64,000 nt of DNA from Aromatoleum diolicum. Its GTDB lineage: Bacteria > Pseudomonadota > Gammaproteobacteria > Burkholderiales > Rhodocyclaceae. Below the pieces are notes generated by a model, which was not told where the DNA came from, ran no database searches, and saw only the letters and a list, made by a program, of their open reading frames with translations. The position numbers and the translations under genes are program-made. Location: assembly GCF_012910955.1 (NCBI RefSeq), contig NZ_WTVQ01000013.1, positions 51,233-115,232 on the forward strand, read 5' to 3'. Position 1 is the stretch's first letter. Every line of letters begins with the position of its first letter. Below are positions 1 through 9,864 of this stretch, in pieces.

Positions 1-1
1 C

Positions 2-589
2 GGATGGGCGCGGGACACGCGGGATAGCGTCATTTACCCGCGCAAGGGCAGTTACCAGCGCGTGTTTGGTGAAGTTGCCGTGCCGCCGGGCGCGCTGAAG
101 TATGCCAAGGTGAATTATCAGTACCAGCACTGGTTCCCGTTCGGTCGTGACTACGCGTTGATGCTCAACACCGACCTCGGCTGGGCCAAGGGGTACGGCG
201 GCAAGCCGCTGCCGTTCTACAAGAACTTCTATGCTGGCGGCATCGGTTCGGTGCGTGGTTTTGAGCAGAGCTCGATCGGCCCCAAGGATGAGGTCAGTGA
301 GGACGCGCTCGGGGGCAACCGGCGCCTGATCGGTAATGCCGAATTTTATTTCCCGCTCCCGGGATCGGGTATGGACCGCTCGTTCCGCATGTCGGCCTTC
401 GTCGACGTCGGCACGGTGTGGGGCTCCGGCGACAAGGCGAATTTTGGCGACCTGCGCTACAGTACAGGTTTGGCGTTCTCTTGGAGTTCGCCGATCGGAC
501 CGCTCAAGTTCAGTCTCGGCATTCCCCTCAAGAAGCAGGATGGCGACGAACTTCAGAAGTTCCAGTTCCAGCTCGGCTCGGTTTTCTGA
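2..589 (+). CDS. bamA: BamA C-terminal barrel (5' truncated by window edge)
   Basis: The frame runs in from base 2, so only about the last 195 residues are present. This is the C-terminal beta-barrel of BamA (Omp85), the insertase that folds proteins into the outer membrane. The VRGFE motif near base 250 is the loop-6 signature of Omp85 barrels, the strands alternate as expected, and the protein ends in Phe like other barrel proteins. The position directly before skp and lpxD-fabZ-lpxA-lpxB is conserved in Proteobacteria and supports BamA over TamA. The POTRA domains lie outside the window. Confidence 0.95.
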   Translation, partial: GWARDTRDSVIYPRKGSYQRVFGEVAVPPGALKYAKVNYQYQHWFPFGRDYALMLNTDLGWAKGYGGKPLPFYKNFYAGGIGSVRGFEQSSIGPKDEVSEDALGGNRRLIGNAEFYFPLPGSGMDRSFRMSAFVDVGTVWGSGDKANFGDLRYSTGLAFSWSSPIGPLKFSLGIPLKKQDGDELQKFQFQLGSVF

Positions 590-623
590 TCGGCCATACA
601 GCCCGATTCCGTTGGAGATATAC

Positions 624-1127
624 GTGAAAGTTACGACCCTGTCCGTTCTCGCGGTTGCAATTCTGAGCATCGCCGCACCTGCCGCATCCGCCGAGTCGAA
701 GATCGGCTTCGTCAACTCCGATCGGGTGATGCGCGAAGCGGCACCTGCGGTGCGTGCGCAGCAGCGCCTCGAAAAGGAGTTTGAAAAGCGGGATCAGGAA
801 TTGCAGCGTCTGGGCAAGGAATTGCAGACTTTGCAGGAAGACCTCGAGCGCAACGGTGTGACGATGGCCGAAGCCGACCGTCGCACCAAGGAACGCAACT
901 TTAATGATCTGAATCGTGATTTTCAGCGCAAACAACGCGAATTTCGCGAGGATCTGAATCAGCGTCGCAATGAGGAACTCGCTTCAGTGCTGGAGCGCGC
1001 CAATCGTGCAGTCAAGCAGATTGCCGAGGCGGAGAAGTACGACGTGATCCTGCAGGAAGCCGTGTATGCCAGCCCGCGTATCGACATCACCGACAAGGTG
1101 GTCAAGGCGCTTGCTGACGGTAAGTAA
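624..1127 (+). CDS. skp: Periplasmic chaperone Skp/OmpH
   Basis: A 167-residue Skp-family holdase that carries unfolded outer-membrane proteins across the periplasm to BAM. Residues 1-22 form a Sec signal peptide ending in A-S-A. The mature protein opens with the typical [10 protein letters not shown] strand and continues as a long charged coiled coil (about residues 45-130, rich in E, K, R, Q), matching the tentacles of the trimer. The GTG start at 624 has GGAG at 614-617 just upstream; the open frame extends further up, but only this start yields the signal peptide. It lies 34 bases after bamA and just before lpxD. Confidence 0.93.
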   Translation: MKVTTLSVLAVAILSIAAPAASAESKIGFVNSDRVMREAAPAVRAQQRLEKEFEKRDQELQRLGKELQTLQEDLERNGVTMAEADRRTKERNFNDLNRDFQRKQREFREDLNQRRNEELASVLERANRAVKQIAEAEKYDVILQEAVYASPRIDITDKVVKALADGK

Positions 1128-1134
1128 GGCTCAC

Positions 1135-2166
1135 ATGGACGTGAGGTTCCGGCTGGACGAGCTCGTCGCCCGATTGGGGGGCGAATTGGTGGGGGAGCCC
1201 GCCACGACGGTGCGGCGGGTTGCAACGCTGGATCAGGCGGGCGAGGGCGATCTGGCCTTTCTGGCGAATCCGAAGTATCAGTCGCGCGTCAAGAGTTGTC
1301 GTGCCTCGGCCGTCATCCTGGCTCCCGCAGCGCGAGATCTGTCGGATCTGCCACGCATCATCGTGGGGGATCCTTACAGTTATTTCGCCCGTGTGGCGCA
1401 GCTTTTCAATCCCCCTGAAGTCTTCGCTCCCGGCGTTCATCCCGGCGCGAGCGTGGCCAGCCCCATTCCGTCTTCGGTAACGGTCGCTGCAGGCGCGTCG
1501 ATAGATACCGACGTCGAACTGGGTGAGCAAGTAGTGATAGGTGCGGGATCCCGGATCGGTCGCGGTGTACGCATCGGCTCGGGGACGCGTATCAATGCAA
1601 ACGTGACCGTCTATCACGACTGCGTGATCGGCGCTGGCTGCATCGTGCATGCCGGGGCCGTGATCGGATCCGACGGATTCGGGTTTGCGCGTGAGCGTGA
1701 CGGCAGCTGGATCAAAATTCCGCAGGTCGGCAGAGTCGTGGTCGGTGATGACGTGGAGATCGGAGCCAATACGACGATCGACCGCGGTGCGCTCGACGAC
1801 ACGGTGATCGGAAACGGCGTCAAGCTCGACAACCAGATCCAGATCGGCCATAACGTGCGCGTCGGAGACAACACTGCGATTGCGGGCTGCGTAGGGGTGG
1901 CCGGAAGTACGACAATCGGCGCACGCTGCATGATTGGTGGGCAGGCGGGCATCATCGGCCACCTCAGGATTGCTGACGATGTGGTGGTTTCGTCCGGGAC
2001 ACTGGTGACCAAGTCGATCACCCGTGCCGGCGTGTACACCGCCAACTTGCCGGTCCAGGGCCACGGCGACTGGGTGAAAAACTTTGCCCACCTGCGCCAT
2101 CTGGACGCACTCGTCGATAGAATACGCGCCCTCGAACAACGCCTTGAAGAATCAACGCCTGAGTGA
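1135..2166 (+). CDS. lpxD: UDP-3-O-(3-hydroxyacyl)glucosamine N-acyltransferase
   Basis: A 343-residue LpxD, the third step of lipid A synthesis, adding the N-linked hydroxyacyl chain. The N-terminal uridine-binding domain (about 1-100, with the FLANPKYQ stretch) is followed by a left-handed beta-helix of hexapeptide repeats (about 105-310). IQIGHNV near residue 240 contains the catalytic His. The ATG at 1135 is seven bases after the skp stop and gives the family's usual length. A C-terminal helix follows the repeats. It is coupled to fabZ downstream. Confidence 0.95.
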   Translation: MDVRFRLDELVARLGGELVGEPATTVRRVATLDQAGEGDLAFLANPKYQSRVKSCRASAVILAPAARDLSDLPRIIVGDPYSYFARVAQLFNPPEVFAPGVHPGASVASPIPSSVTVAAGASIDTDVELGEQVVIGAGSRIGRGVRIGSGTRINANVTVYHDCVIGAGCIVHAGAVIGSDGFGFARERDGSWIKIPQVGRVVVGDDVEIGANTTIDRGALDDTVIGNGVKLDNQIQIGHNVRVGDNTAIAGCVGVAGSTTIGARCMIGGQAGIIGHLRIADDVVVSSGTLVTKSITRAGVYTANLPVQGHGDWVKNFAHLRHLDALVDRIRALEQRLEESTPE

Positions 2167-2171
2167 GCTCC

Positions 2172-2609
2172 ATGGACATCAACGAAATTCTCCAGTATCT
2201 GCCGCATCGTTATCCGTTCCTTCTGGTGGACCGGGTGCTGGAACTGGAAGAGGGCAAGCGCATCCTCGCGCTGAAGAACGTGACGATGAACGAACCGTTC
2301 TTTCCGGGACACTTTCCGCATCATCCGGTCATGCCGGGGGTGCTGATCGTCGAGGCCATGGCGCAGGCTGCGGCCTTGCTGTCATTCAAGACGATGGGTG
2401 TGAAGCCGGACGAAAACTCGGTGGTCTATTTTGCCGGTATCGACAATGTGCGCTTCAAGCGGCCGGTGGTGCCGGGAGACCAGCTGCTGTTCGACGTGTC
2501 GATCACGCAGAGCAAGCGCAATATCTACAAGTACAAGGGGGTCGCGCGGGTGGGTGACGAGGTGGCGACCGAGGCTGAACTGATGTGCGCGCTCAAGACC
2601 CTGTCATGA
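2172..2609 (+). CDS. fabZ: 3-hydroxyacyl-ACP dehydratase FabZ
   Basis: A 145-residue hot-dog-fold dehydratase that removes water from 3-hydroxyacyl-ACP in fatty acid elongation and competes with LpxA/LpxD for hydroxyacyl-ACP. The active-site His47 ([12 protein letters not shown]) and Glu61 (VEAMAQ) are both visible. The ATG at 2172 starts the usual [16 protein letters not shown]; an in-frame GTG at 2163 that overlaps the lpxD stop would add three residues and cannot be excluded. Its stop overlaps the lpxA start as ATGA. Confidence 0.95.
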   Translation: MDINEILQYLPHRYPFLLVDRVLELEEGKRILALKNVTMNEPFFPGHFPHHPVMPGVLIVEAMAQAAALLSFKTMGVKPDENSVVYFAGIDNVRFKRPVVPGDQLLFDVSITQSKRNIYKYKGVARVGDEVATEAELMCALKTLS

Positions 2610-3376
2610 TTCACGCGACTGCCATCGTCCATCCTGGTGCGAAACTGGGGGCGAACGTTGCCATCGGAGCGTACTCGCTCGTCGGCGAGCATGTCGAAAT
2701 TGGCGACAACACCCGCATCGGACCGCACGTAGTCGTCGAGGGGCATACGAAGATCGGTCGTGACAACGAGATCTTCCAGTTCTGTTCGATCGGCGCGGTG
2801 CCGCAGGACAAGAAGTATGACGAGGAGCCGACCCGGCTGGAGATCGGCGATCGCAATACGATCCGCGAGTTCTGCTCGTTCAACGTCGGCACCAGCCAGG
2901 ATGCCGGTGTGACCCGAATCGGCAACGACAACTGGATCATGGCCTACGTGCATGTGGCCCATGACTGTCACGTCGGGGATCACACGATTTTCGCGAACAA
3001 TGCGACACTCGCGGGTCACGTCCATGTTGGCGACTGGGCGATCCTCGGGGGGTTTACCGGGGTGCATCAATTCGTGCGCGTCGGGGCACACAGTTTCTGC
3101 GGTGTCGGTACCGTGTTGCTGCAGGACTTGCCGCCGTATGTGACGGTGGCGGGCAATCCCGCCAAGCCGCACGGCATCAACAGCGAGGGCTTGCGTCGGC
3201 GCGGATACTCCGCCGAAGGCATCGCGGCGATCAAGCGTGCCTACCGTGCCCTGTACCGTTCCGGTCTGAGTCTCGACGAAGCGCGCTCGCGGATCGCGGA
3301 AATCGCTGCAGAGCATGCGGAAGTGTCGGCATTTGCGGCGTTCGTGGCATCGTCTGCGCGCGGTATCGTTCGCTGA
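2606..3376 (+). CDS. lpxA: UDP-N-acetylglucosamine acyltransferase
   Basis: A 256-residue LpxA, the first committed enzyme of lipid A, transferring a hydroxyacyl chain from ACP to the 3-OH of UDP-GlcNAc in the cytoplasm. Hexapeptide repeats forming a left-handed beta-helix cover about residues 1-185. HVAHD at 116-120 holds the catalytic His (119). A helical C-terminal domain (about 190-256) closes the fold. The ATG at 2606 overlaps the fabZ stop by four bases, which fixes the start. Confidence 0.95.
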   Translation: MIHATAIVHPGAKLGANVAIGAYSLVGEHVEIGDNTRIGPHVVVEGHTKIGRDNEIFQFCSIGAVPQDKKYDEEPTRLEIGDRNTIREFCSFNVGTSQDAGVTRIGNDNWIMAYVHVAHDCHVGDHTIFANNATLAGHVHVGDWAILGGFTGVHQFVRVGAHSFCGVGTVLLQDLPPYVTVAGNPAKPHGINSEGLRRRGYSAEGIAAIKRAYRALYRSGLSLDEARSRIAEIAAEHAEVSAFAAFVASSARGIVR

Positions 3377-3380
3377 TTGC

Positions 3381-4556
3381 ATGGCACCCCGAATTGCGAT
3401 GGTGGCAGGCGAGGCGTCCGGAGACTTGCTTGCCAGTCACCTGATCCGCGCACTCAAGCAGCAAATGCCGGATGCCGAGTTTTTCGGCATCGGCGGGCCA
3501 AAGATGCAGGCCGAAGGCTTCAATGCGCTCTGGTCGTGCGAACGGCTCGCGGTCCATGGCTATGTCGACGCTCTCAAGCGCTATCGGGAATTGTCGGGGA
3601 TCCGCAGGAGCATGTTGCGGCGCGTGCGGCGGGAACGTCCCGATGCCTTCATCGGGGTCGATGCACCGGACTTCAATCTCTGGCTGGAAGGGAAGATCCG
3701 TTCGTCCGGGATTCCGGCGATCCATTTTGTCAGCCCGTCGATCTGGGCGTGGCGGGGCGGGCGGATCAAGGGCATCGCGCGCTCCGTGTCGCACATGCTG
3801 TGCCTGTTTCCCTTTGAGCCCGCGCTATATGAGAAGGCGGGGATCCCGGTTAGCTATGTCGGGCACCCGCTCGCGGATGTTTTCCCGCTGCAGCCGAACC
3901 GCAGTGCTGCACGCGAACTTCTGGGGCTAAGCGATTGCCCGCGCGTGATCGCCTTGTTGCCAGGCAGTCGGCAATCCGAGGTGGGCAATCTAGCGCCGAT
4001 CTACATTGCGACCGCTCGGATACTTGCGGAGCGTCATCCGGACATTTCTTTCGTCGTACCGCTGGCGACGCGCGAGACACGGCTGCTGTTTGCCGAAGCC
4101 TTGCGGGTTGCGGACGCCGAGGACTTGCCCATCCGGATGCTGTTTGGTCATGCCGTGGATGCGATGACGGCGGCCGATGCGGTGCTGGTGGCGAGCGGCA
4201 CGGCCAGCCTGGAGGCGGCCCTGCTCAAGCGGCCGATGGTCATCAGTTATCGCATGGGGAAGTGGCAGTACCGACTAATGAAACGCATGGCCTATCTGCC
4301 GTGGGTGGGCTTGCCGAACATCCTGTGCAATGAAAGCGTGGTGCCAGAACTGTTGCAGGACGATGCGACACCCGAGGCCCTGGCTGATGCGCTGGATCGC
4401 TGGCTGAGTGACCCCGACGCATGCGCGCAAGTGGCGCAACGTTTCGATGTACTGCACCGACAATTGCGTCAGAACACCGCTGAAAAGGCGGCCGCGGCGA
4501 TCCTGCCGTATCTCAACCGGACTCCCGAATGGAAGCCGTCCCGTCAACCGGCCTGA
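3381..4556 (+). CDS. lpxB: Lipid-A-disaccharide synthase
   Basis: A 391-residue family GT19 glycosyltransferase that joins UDP-2,3-diacylglucosamine and lipid X into the lipid A disaccharide. The N-terminus [18 protein letters not shown] is the family hallmark, and [11 protein letters not shown] and [11 protein letters not shown] mark the two Rossmann-like halves. The ATG at 3381, four bases after the lpxA stop, was chosen over upstream in-frame starts because it places the hallmark at the N-terminus. Its 3' end overlaps rnhB by 28 bases. Confidence 0.95.
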   Translation: MAPRIAMVAGEASGDLLASHLIRALKQQMPDAEFFGIGGPKMQAEGFNALWSCERLAVHGYVDALKRYRELSGIRRSMLRRVRRERPDAFIGVDAPDFNLWLEGKIRSSGIPAIHFVSPSIWAWRGGRIKGIARSVSHMLCLFPFEPALYEKAGIPVSYVGHPLADVFPLQPNRSAARELLGLSDCPRVIALLPGSRQSEVGNLAPIYIATARILAERHPDISFVVPLATRETRLLFAEALRVADAEDLPIRMLFGHAVDAMTAADAVLVASGTASLEAALLKRPMVISYRMGKWQYRLMKRMAYLPWVGLPNILCNESVVPELLQDDATPEALADALDRWLSDPDACAQVAQRFDVLHRQLRQNTAEKAAAAILPYLNRTPEWKPSRQPA

Positions 4557-5143
4557 TTTGCGGCGTCGATGAAGCCGGGCGCGGGCCATTGGCCGGCTCG
4601 GTGGTCGCCGCCGCGGTAATTCTCGATCCGGCCCGGCCGATCGAGGGCCTGAACGATTCCAAGAAGCTGAGCGAACGCGCGCGCGAACGCCTGGCCGGGC
4701 TGATCCGCGAGCGGGCGCTGGCGTGGGCGGTCGCGGAGGCCAGTGTCGAGGAGATCGACCGACTCAACATTCTGCATGCGACGATGCTGGCGATGCAGCG
4801 TGCGGTGATGGGGCTTGCATGCGTGCCGGATTTGGTGCGGGTCGATGGCAACCGCTGTCCGGCGCTGGCTGTTGCGTGCGAGGCGGTGGTGAAGGGCGAT
4901 GCGACGGTGCCGGCGATCGCGGCGGCGTCGATCCTCGCCAAGACGGTGCGCGATGCCCAGATGGTGGCGCTCGACGCGGAATTCCCGGCATACGGTTTTG
5001 CGGGTCACAAGGGCTATCCTACGGCGGCGCATTTCGCTGCGTTGCGCCGGCATGGCGTGATCGATTGCTATCGGCGCAGTTTTGGTCCGGTACGTGATCT
5101 TTTGAATAATCCGGAACTCTGGCCCGCGGGAACGCTTGTATGA
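4529..5143 (+). CDS. rnhB: Ribonuclease HII
   Basis: A 204-residue RNase HII that cuts RNA in RNA/DNA hybrids and starts removal of single ribonucleotides misincorporated into [15 protein letters not shown] at about 12-23 carries Asp14-Glu15 of the DEDD active site; RVDGN and [11 protein letters not shown] mark later motifs, and GHKGYPT is also family-typical. The start lies inside the lpxB end and the stop overlaps the next gene as ATGA, so it is translationally coupled on both sides. Confidence 0.95.
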   Translation: MEAVPSTGLICGVDEAGRGPLAGSVVAAAVILDPARPIEGLNDSKKLSERARERLAGLIRERALAWAVAEASVEEIDRLNILHATMLAMQRAVMGLACVPDLVRVDGNRCPALAVACEAVVKGDATVPAIAAASILAKTVRDAQMVALDAEFPAYGFAGHKGYPTAAHFAALRRHGVIDCYRRSFGPVRDLLNNPELWPAGTLV

Positions 5144-5595
5144 CGTTTCATCACTTGATGCTATTCGTGCATCTGCTGGGCGTGGTCGTGTGGGTCGGTG
5201 GGATGGCTTTTGCCTATCTGTGCCTGCGCCCGGCGATGATGGTCCTGCCGCCCGCGCAGCGCTTGCCCGTGTGGGCGGGTGTGTTTGCGCGATTTTTCCC
5301 GCTGGTATGGGGTTCGGTCGTGTTGATTCTCGGCGCTGGCATCACCATGCTGCTGGACACCGGGTTCGCGCGCGCACCGACGGCCTGGCATGTGATGCTG
5401 CTGACCGGTTTGGTAATGATCGGCGTTTTCGTATCGATCTGGTTCGGACCGTGGCGTCGCTTGCGCGCTGCTGTGGCGCGTGAGGACTGGGCGGCGGGGG
5501 CCTTTGCCCTCAATCACATTCGTCAGCGCGTGGGTTTCAACCTGGCGCTGGGGATTGCGACAATCGCAATTGCGACGCTGGGTCTGGGTGTCTGA
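5140..5595 (+). CDS. CopD-like four-helix inner-membrane protein
   Basis: A 151-residue integral membrane protein with about four hydrophobic helices (near 5-25, 50-72, 80-100 and 130-150). The [14 protein letters not shown] stretch resembles the CopD domain, in which His residues within helices are thought to handle copper or haem; other conserved residues include the H at position 5 and the FGPWRRLR loop. It starts within the rnhB stop. The family name is reasonably supported, but the role is not established and nothing nearby implies copper. Confidence 0.7.
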   Translation: MTFHHLMLFVHLLGVVVWVGGMAFAYLCLRPAMMVLPPAQRLPVWAGVFARFFPLVWGSVVLILGAGITMLLDTGFARAPTAWHVMLLTGLVMIGVFVSIWFGPWRRLRAAVAREDWAAGAFALNHIRQRVGFNLALGIATIAIATLGLGV

Positions 5596-5614
5596 CGCGT
5601 CGTCGGGTTCTGTC

Positions 5615-6409
5615 GTGAGATCCATCACTTCGCGGGACAATCCCGCGGTCAAGCGACTGCATGGCTTGGCCACCTCGGCGCGCGACCGGCGCAGCGTTGG
5701 CCAGACTCTACTGGATGGCGCTCATCTGGTGCGCGCCGCTCTCGATGCCGATTGGCCGCTGCGCGAGCTGGTGGTGAGCGATCAGGGCTTGGCACGTGAA
5801 GAGGTTGCCGCTCTGGTCCGCCGCTGCGAAAAGCTGGCGCAACTGCACCTGACGGACGCGTTGTTTGCGCATGTCAGTCCTGTCGACACGCCGTCAGGTG
5901 TGCTTGCCGTGATCGACCTTCCGGAATCTGCGCCGCTCGAGGTGTTCGATGATTCGCTCCTCGTGCTCGACGGGGTGCAGGACGCCGGCAATCTTGGGAC
6001 GATTTTGCGTACCGCGGCCGCTGCAGGTTTGCGCGACGTGCTGCTGACGGCCGGCTGCGCGCAAGCCTGGTCGCCGCGCGTATTGCGGGCCGGCATGGGC
6101 GGACATTTCTGTCTGCGTATCCACGAGCAGGTTGAGGTCGCGCAGGTGCTGAAAAACTACGCCGGCCAGATTCTGGCGACCGGGCTCGGAGCCGGCGCCC
6201 GCATAGTGTATGACTGTGATCTGCGCGGGCCGGTGGCGTGGCTGTTCGGGGCCGAAGGGCGGGGTCTGTCAGCGGAAGTGGCGGCACTGGCGCGCGGCAT
6301 GGTGGTGATTCCGATGCCGGGTGCCGTCGAGTCCTTGAATGTCGGCGCGGCGGCGGCGATCTGTCTGTTCGAGCAGGTGCGGCAGCGTCGCACGTCCGGC
6401 CCGGCATAA
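5615..6409 (+). CDS. TrmH-family (SPOUT) RNA 2'-O-methyltransferase
   Basis: A 264-residue SpoU/TrmH-type enzyme expected to 2'-O-methylate a ribose in rRNA or tRNA using S-adenosylmethionine. The N-terminal substrate-binding domain (about 1-95, ITSRDNPAVKRLHGL) precedes the SPOUT knot, marked by LDGVQDAGNLGTILRTA, LFGAEGRGLS and the C-terminal SLNVGAAAAICLFE. The GTG at 5615 was chosen because homologues begin at this point; the frame is open further upstream and the ribosome site is weak. The exact RNA target cannot be read from sequence. Confidence 0.88.
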   Translation: MRSITSRDNPAVKRLHGLATSARDRRSVGQTLLDGAHLVRAALDADWPLRELVVSDQGLAREEVAALVRRCEKLAQLHLTDALFAHVSPVDTPSGVLAVIDLPESAPLEVFDDSLLVLDGVQDAGNLGTILRTAAAAGLRDVLLTAGCAQAWSPRVLRAGMGGHFCLRIHEQVEVAQVLKNYAGQILATGLGAGARIVYDCDLRGPVAWLFGAEGRGLSAEVAALARGMVVIPMPGAVESLNVGAAAAICLFEQVRQRRTSGPA

Positions 6410-6439
6410 GGGGAAGTATGCGTTATCCACCCGTTAGTC

Positions 6440-6464
6440 GCCCCGTCGTCCGCGCAGACGGGGC
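6440..6464. terminator. Possible bidirectional terminator between converging genes
   Basis: GCCCCGTC (6440-6447) and GACGGGGC (6457-6464) form a perfect 8-bp stem with a 9-base loop. It sits in the 56-base gap between the ends of the RNA methyltransferase and bioD. There is no T-run on either side, so intrinsic termination is uncertain. Confidence 0.45.
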
Positions 6465-6465
6465 C

Positions 6466-7143
6466 TCAGGCTGGCAAGCGCAGGGCCTGCGCGGCGATTG
6501 CCGGATCGCGGTCCGCGACATGAGGAATTGTCCCCAGTAGCGGGGCCGGTACGCGCGCCTGCAGCGCGGCGAGGTTTTCCTCGAAGCGGAGCATCCCCGG
6601 GTCAATCCGGTTCGCGATCCAGCCGGCCAGGCGGAGTCCGCGCGTTGCAATCGCCTCGACTGTCAGTAGCGCATGGTTGATACAGCCGAGCCGCATGCCC
6701 ACGACGAGAATCACAGGCAGGTCGAGGTCGACGGCGAGATCGGCGGTGTCATAGTCAGCCCCCAGCGGTACGCGAAAGCCGCCGACGCCTTCGACGATGA
6801 CGACGTCCGCCCGGGCGCGCAGATTTTCAAAGGCAGCGCGGATACGCGTCGGGTCGATGTTGACGCCCTCTTCGGCGGCAGCGATGTGCGGTGCGACGGG
6901 ATTCCGCAGGCAGTATGGATTGAGGTCCTTCAGCCCGGGGTCGAAGCTGCCGGCCGCGCGCAGGCGTGCGGCGTCCTCGTTGACCCACTCGCCATCGATA
7001 TGTTCGGCGCCGGCGGCGACCGGTTTCATGCCAAGTGCGCTGCAGCCATTTGCACGTGCCGCATGGAGCAGGGCGCAGGTGACGAAGGTCTTGCCGATTT
7101 CGGTATCGGTTCCGGTGAGGAACCAGGCGCGGCGTTCAGTCAT
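6466..7143 (-). CDS. bioD: Dethiobiotin synthase
   Basis: A 225-residue BioD that closes the ureido ring of dethiobiotin from DAPA, CO2 and ATP. TGTDTEIGKT at 10-19 is the P-loop, MKPVAAG carries the substrate Lys, and EGVGGFRVPL is the conserved loop binding the second metal and the phosphate. It is the last gene of the bioA-F-H-C-D operon; its start overlaps the bioC end by eight bases. Confidence 0.95.
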   Translation of the reverse strand: MTERRAWFLTGTDTEIGKTFVTCALLHAARANGCSALGMKPVAAGAEHIDGEWVNEDAARLRAAGSFDPGLKDLNPYCLRNPVAPHIAAAEEGVNIDPTRIRAAFENLRARADVVIVEGVGGFRVPLGADYDTADLAVDLDLPVILVVGMRLGCINHALLTVEAIATRGLRLAGWIANRIDPGMLRFEENLAALQARVPAPLLGTIPHVADRDPAIAAQALRLPA

Positions 7144-7954
7144 TGGCGGTTTCCGGCTTCTTCAGAGCGAGGAGAATCAGATCGTAGGTTGCGGGGAACA
7201 TTCCGTCGTCGCGTCGGTGGGCCTCATAGCAGGCTTCGAGCGCGCGCCACGCGGCACGTCCGAGCGGCTGGCGACGGCGTTCTTCGCCAACGTGGTGCGC
7301 GCCGATGGCCTTGATGTCGCGCAACAGGCTGCGCAGGTCGGCGGCTAGCGCGAAGGCGGGGCGTTGGTCTTGTGAACGGAGGGAAAAGCCGGCCCGCCGA
7401 GCGTGCTCGATCCACTGCTCGGCGGGGTGAAAACGGATCACATGCTCGGCCTGATCGACGGTGGCGAAGGCCTCGCGGAGTTCCCATAGCGTACGCGGAC
7501 CAAGGGTTGCTATCCACGCGATGCCGCCGGGGCGCAATACGCGCGCCAGTTCGGCAAGGGTGAGTGATGGATCGCACCACTGCAGCGCGAGACTGGACCA
7601 GATCGCGTCGATGGCGCCGGATGCAAGCGGCAGCGCTTCGAGGTCGGCGCACAAGGGGACTATCGCGCGATGGCCTTCGGCGGCACTCGTCACGCGGGCG
7701 AGCATCGCCGGTGCAAAGTCGAGTGCGATCAGTTCGGCATCGGGATACTCGCCGGCGAGCAGATGCAGTCCGTAGCCGGTTCCGCAGCCGGCATCGAGCA
7801 CGCGCCTGACCGGAGTGGCAGGGCGCTGCGCCGACGAGAGCGCTGCAAGCCGGTGGCAGATTTCGCGTTGTACCGCGGCCGCGCTGTCGTAGCTCTCGGC
7901 TGCGCGGTCGAAAGCCTTGCGTACGGACTGCTTGTGACGGGTTCGTTCAGTCAC
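7136..7954 (-). CDS. bioC: Malonyl-ACP O-methyltransferase
   Basis: A 272-residue class I SAM methyltransferase that methylates malonyl-ACP so it can enter fatty acid elongation as the disguised pimelate precursor. VLDAGCGTGYGLHLL is the SAM-binding motif I, LDFAPAML motif II, and SSLALQWCDP is the BioC-typical motif. The GTG at 7954 overlaps the bioH stop (GTGACTGA), gives the typical VRKAFDRAAESYDSAA start, and is preferred over an open extension into bioH. BioH beside it is the matching esterase. Confidence 0.93.
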   Translation of the reverse strand: MTERTRHKQSVRKAFDRAAESYDSAAAVQREICHRLAALSSAQRPATPVRRVLDAGCGTGYGLHLLAGEYPDAELIALDFAPAMLARVTSAAEGHRAIVPLCADLEALPLASGAIDAIWSSLALQWCDPSLTLAELARVLRPGGIAWIATLGPRTLWELREAFATVDQAEHVIRFHPAEQWIEHARRAGFSLRSQDQRPAFALAADLRSLLRDIKAIGAHHVGEERRRQPLGRAAWRALEACYEAHRRDDGMFPATYDLILLALKKPETAND

Positions 7955-8702
7955 GCAGGGCTCCGGCGATGAGCGCGGCACAGTCGTCGGGGCGCGAGAG
8001 GAATGGCACATGTCCGCAATCGTCGAACAGCGTGAGTTGCGAATGTTCACAGTGATCGGCGAGCCATCGGGCCGCTGTCGCCGTCATCAACGCATCGCCC
8101 GCGCCGTGAATGATATGCACCGGCTGGCGAATATCGCGCACGATGGGGCGCAGATCGGTGTTCGCCAGGAGCTGGAGTCCATCGGCCAAGGATTTTGCCC
8201 GATCGCCGTCGAGCGTGGTCAGCGCGGCGTTGAGCCCCGCACCGACGGTGCGTCGGCGCGCGTCGCCGAGCGCCTGCAGCGCGATGAAGCGGCGTAGCGT
8301 GATCGCGGGATCGGCGGCGAAGCTGGCGATGAAGCCGTCGACGGTATCGGCGTCGAGTCCGTGCGGCCAGGGGGCGGCGTCCTCGCCTGAGCGGGAGACG
8401 AAACATGGCGAGCTACCGATCAGGATGAGGCGCTCGACCCTTTCCGGGTAGCGGTGCGCGAGGTCGAGTGCGATCAGCCCGCCTAGTGACCAGCCGCATA
8501 GTACGGCGTGCTCCGGCAGGTCCGGGAGGAGCGTATCGCTCCATCCGGCAATGTCGGCGCGCGCGGCAGGCGGGGCGGCGCCGTGCCCGGGCAGTTCGGG
8601 GGCGAGGACGCTCAGGTCGGGCGGGAGCGCGTCACGAAGTCGGGACCATACCTGTGGTCCCAGCCCCCACCCATGGAGCAGAACGAGGTTGTGAGTGCTC
8701 AC
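7947..8702 (-). CDS. bioH: Pimeloyl-ACP methyl ester esterase
   Basis: A 251-residue alpha/beta hydrolase that demethylates pimeloyl-ACP methyl ester, ending the BioC-BioH route. LLHGWGLGPQVW is the oxyanion region, GWSLGG holds nucleophile Ser72, and DDCGHVPFL near residue 225 gives the catalytic His. The GTG start overlaps the bioF stop by four bases (GTGA). Having bioH inside the operon, next to bioC, contrasts with E. coli, where bioH is separate. Confidence 0.94.
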   Translation of the reverse strand: MSTHNLVLLHGWGLGPQVWSRLRDALPPDLSVLAPELPGHGAAPPAARADIAGWSDTLLPDLPEHAVLCGWSLGGLIALDLAHRYPERVERLILIGSSPCFVSRSGEDAAPWPHGLDADTVDGFIASFAADPAITLRRFIALQALGDARRRTVGAGLNAALTTLDGDRAKSLADGLQLLANTDLRPIVRDIRQPVHIIHGAGDALMTATAARWLADHCEHSQLTLFDDCGHVPFLSRPDDCAALIAGALRD

Positions 8703-9862
8703 GCACCGTGCTCCAGTTGCATGAGCGTCTGGGCGAGGCGATGCACGTCGTCACTGCTGTGTGCCGCCGTCAGCGAGATCCGTAAGCGTGCGCTACCCTG
8801 CGGCACGGTCGGCGGACGGATCGCGGGCACCCATAGCCCGGTGTCCCAAAGCGCTCGAGCAGCCGCGACGGCTTCGGCGTTGTCACCAATCAGCACGGGC
8901 TGGATTGGCGTGCGCGAGGGCATCAGTTGCCAGCGTTCCAGTTTCAGCTCGGTATGCAGCTGGGCGATCAAGCCGGCAAGCTGCGCGCGACGGGACTCGC
9001 CGTTCTCGATCAGTTCGAGGCTTTTCAGCAAAGCGGCGGCCAGTGCAGGGGACGCGCCGGTGGTGAAAATGTAGGTGCGTGCCTTCTGCATCAGCCATTC
9101 GACGACATCGGCCTGTCCGGCGACAAAGGCTCCCGATACGCCGGCCGCCTTGCCCAGTGTGCCGACGTAAATCAGGCGCCACGAGGCGAGGCCGGCTTCG
9201 CGCAGCGCTCCGCGCCCTTCGGGACCGAGTACGCCGAAGCCGTGGGCGTCGTCGACCATCAGCCAGGCATCGAAGCGTTCTGCGAGTTCGAGCAGTGCTG
9301 CGAGGGGGGCGACGTCGCCGTCCATGCTGAACACCGAGTCGGTGACGATCAGCTTGCGTTTCGCGCTACTGGCGGCGAGTGCGCGTTCGAGCGCCGCGAC
9401 ATCGGCGTGCGGGTAACGATGAAGCTCGGCACGCGATAGCAGGGCACCATCGACCAGCGAGGCGTGGTTGAGGCGGTCCGCGAAGATGGCGTCGCCGCGA
9501 CCGACCAGCGCGGGAATCGTGCCGGTGTTGGCCATGTAGCCGGTCGAGAAGTAGAGCGCCCGTTCGCAGCCGACGAAGACGGCGAGGCGTGCTTCAAGCG
9601 TGTCGTGGATCGTGTAGTGACCGCTGACGAGGTGCGAGGCGCCAGAGCCGCTGCCCCAGCGTTTCGCGCCAGTCTGCAATGCCCGCGCGAGCTCAGGTTC
9701 GGCGGCAAGGCCGAGGTAGTCGTTGCTGCAGAAGGCCAGCATGTCGCGGCCGTTTACCCGCGCATGCGGCCCGCAGGGCGTATCGAGGCCGCGCCGGACC
9801 CGTTTGAGCGAACGGGCATCGAGTTCGGCCAAGTCGGCCTTGAGTGCGTCAAGCAGCATCAT
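8699..9862 (-). CDS. bioF: 8-amino-7-oxononanoate synthase
   Basis: A 387-residue PLP enzyme that condenses pimeloyl-ACP with L-alanine to give KAPA. FCSNDYLGLA is the family's N-terminal motif, DDAHGFGVLG holds the PLP-binding Asp and His, and GTLGKAAGVSGAF carries the PLP Lys near residue 236. It starts two bases after the bioA stop; a second ATG at 9859 is an equal candidate. Confidence 0.95.
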   Translation of the reverse strand: MMLLDALKADLAELDARSLKRVRRGLDTPCGPHARVNGRDMLAFCSNDYLGLAAEPELARALQTGAKRWGSGSGASHLVSGHYTIHDTLEARLAVFVGCERALYFSTGYMANTGTIPALVGRGDAIFADRLNHASLVDGALLSRAELHRYPHADVAALERALAASSAKRKLIVTDSVFSMDGDVAPLAALLELAERFDAWLMVDDAHGFGVLGPEGRGALREAGLASWRLIYVGTLGKAAGVSGAFVAGQADVVEWLMQKARTYIFTTGASPALAAALLKSLELIENGESRRAQLAGLIAQLHTELKLERWQLMPSRTPIQPVLIGDNAEAVAAARALWDTGLWVPAIRPPTVPQGSARLRISLTAAHSSDDVHRLAQTLMQLEHGA

Positions 9863-9864
9863 GG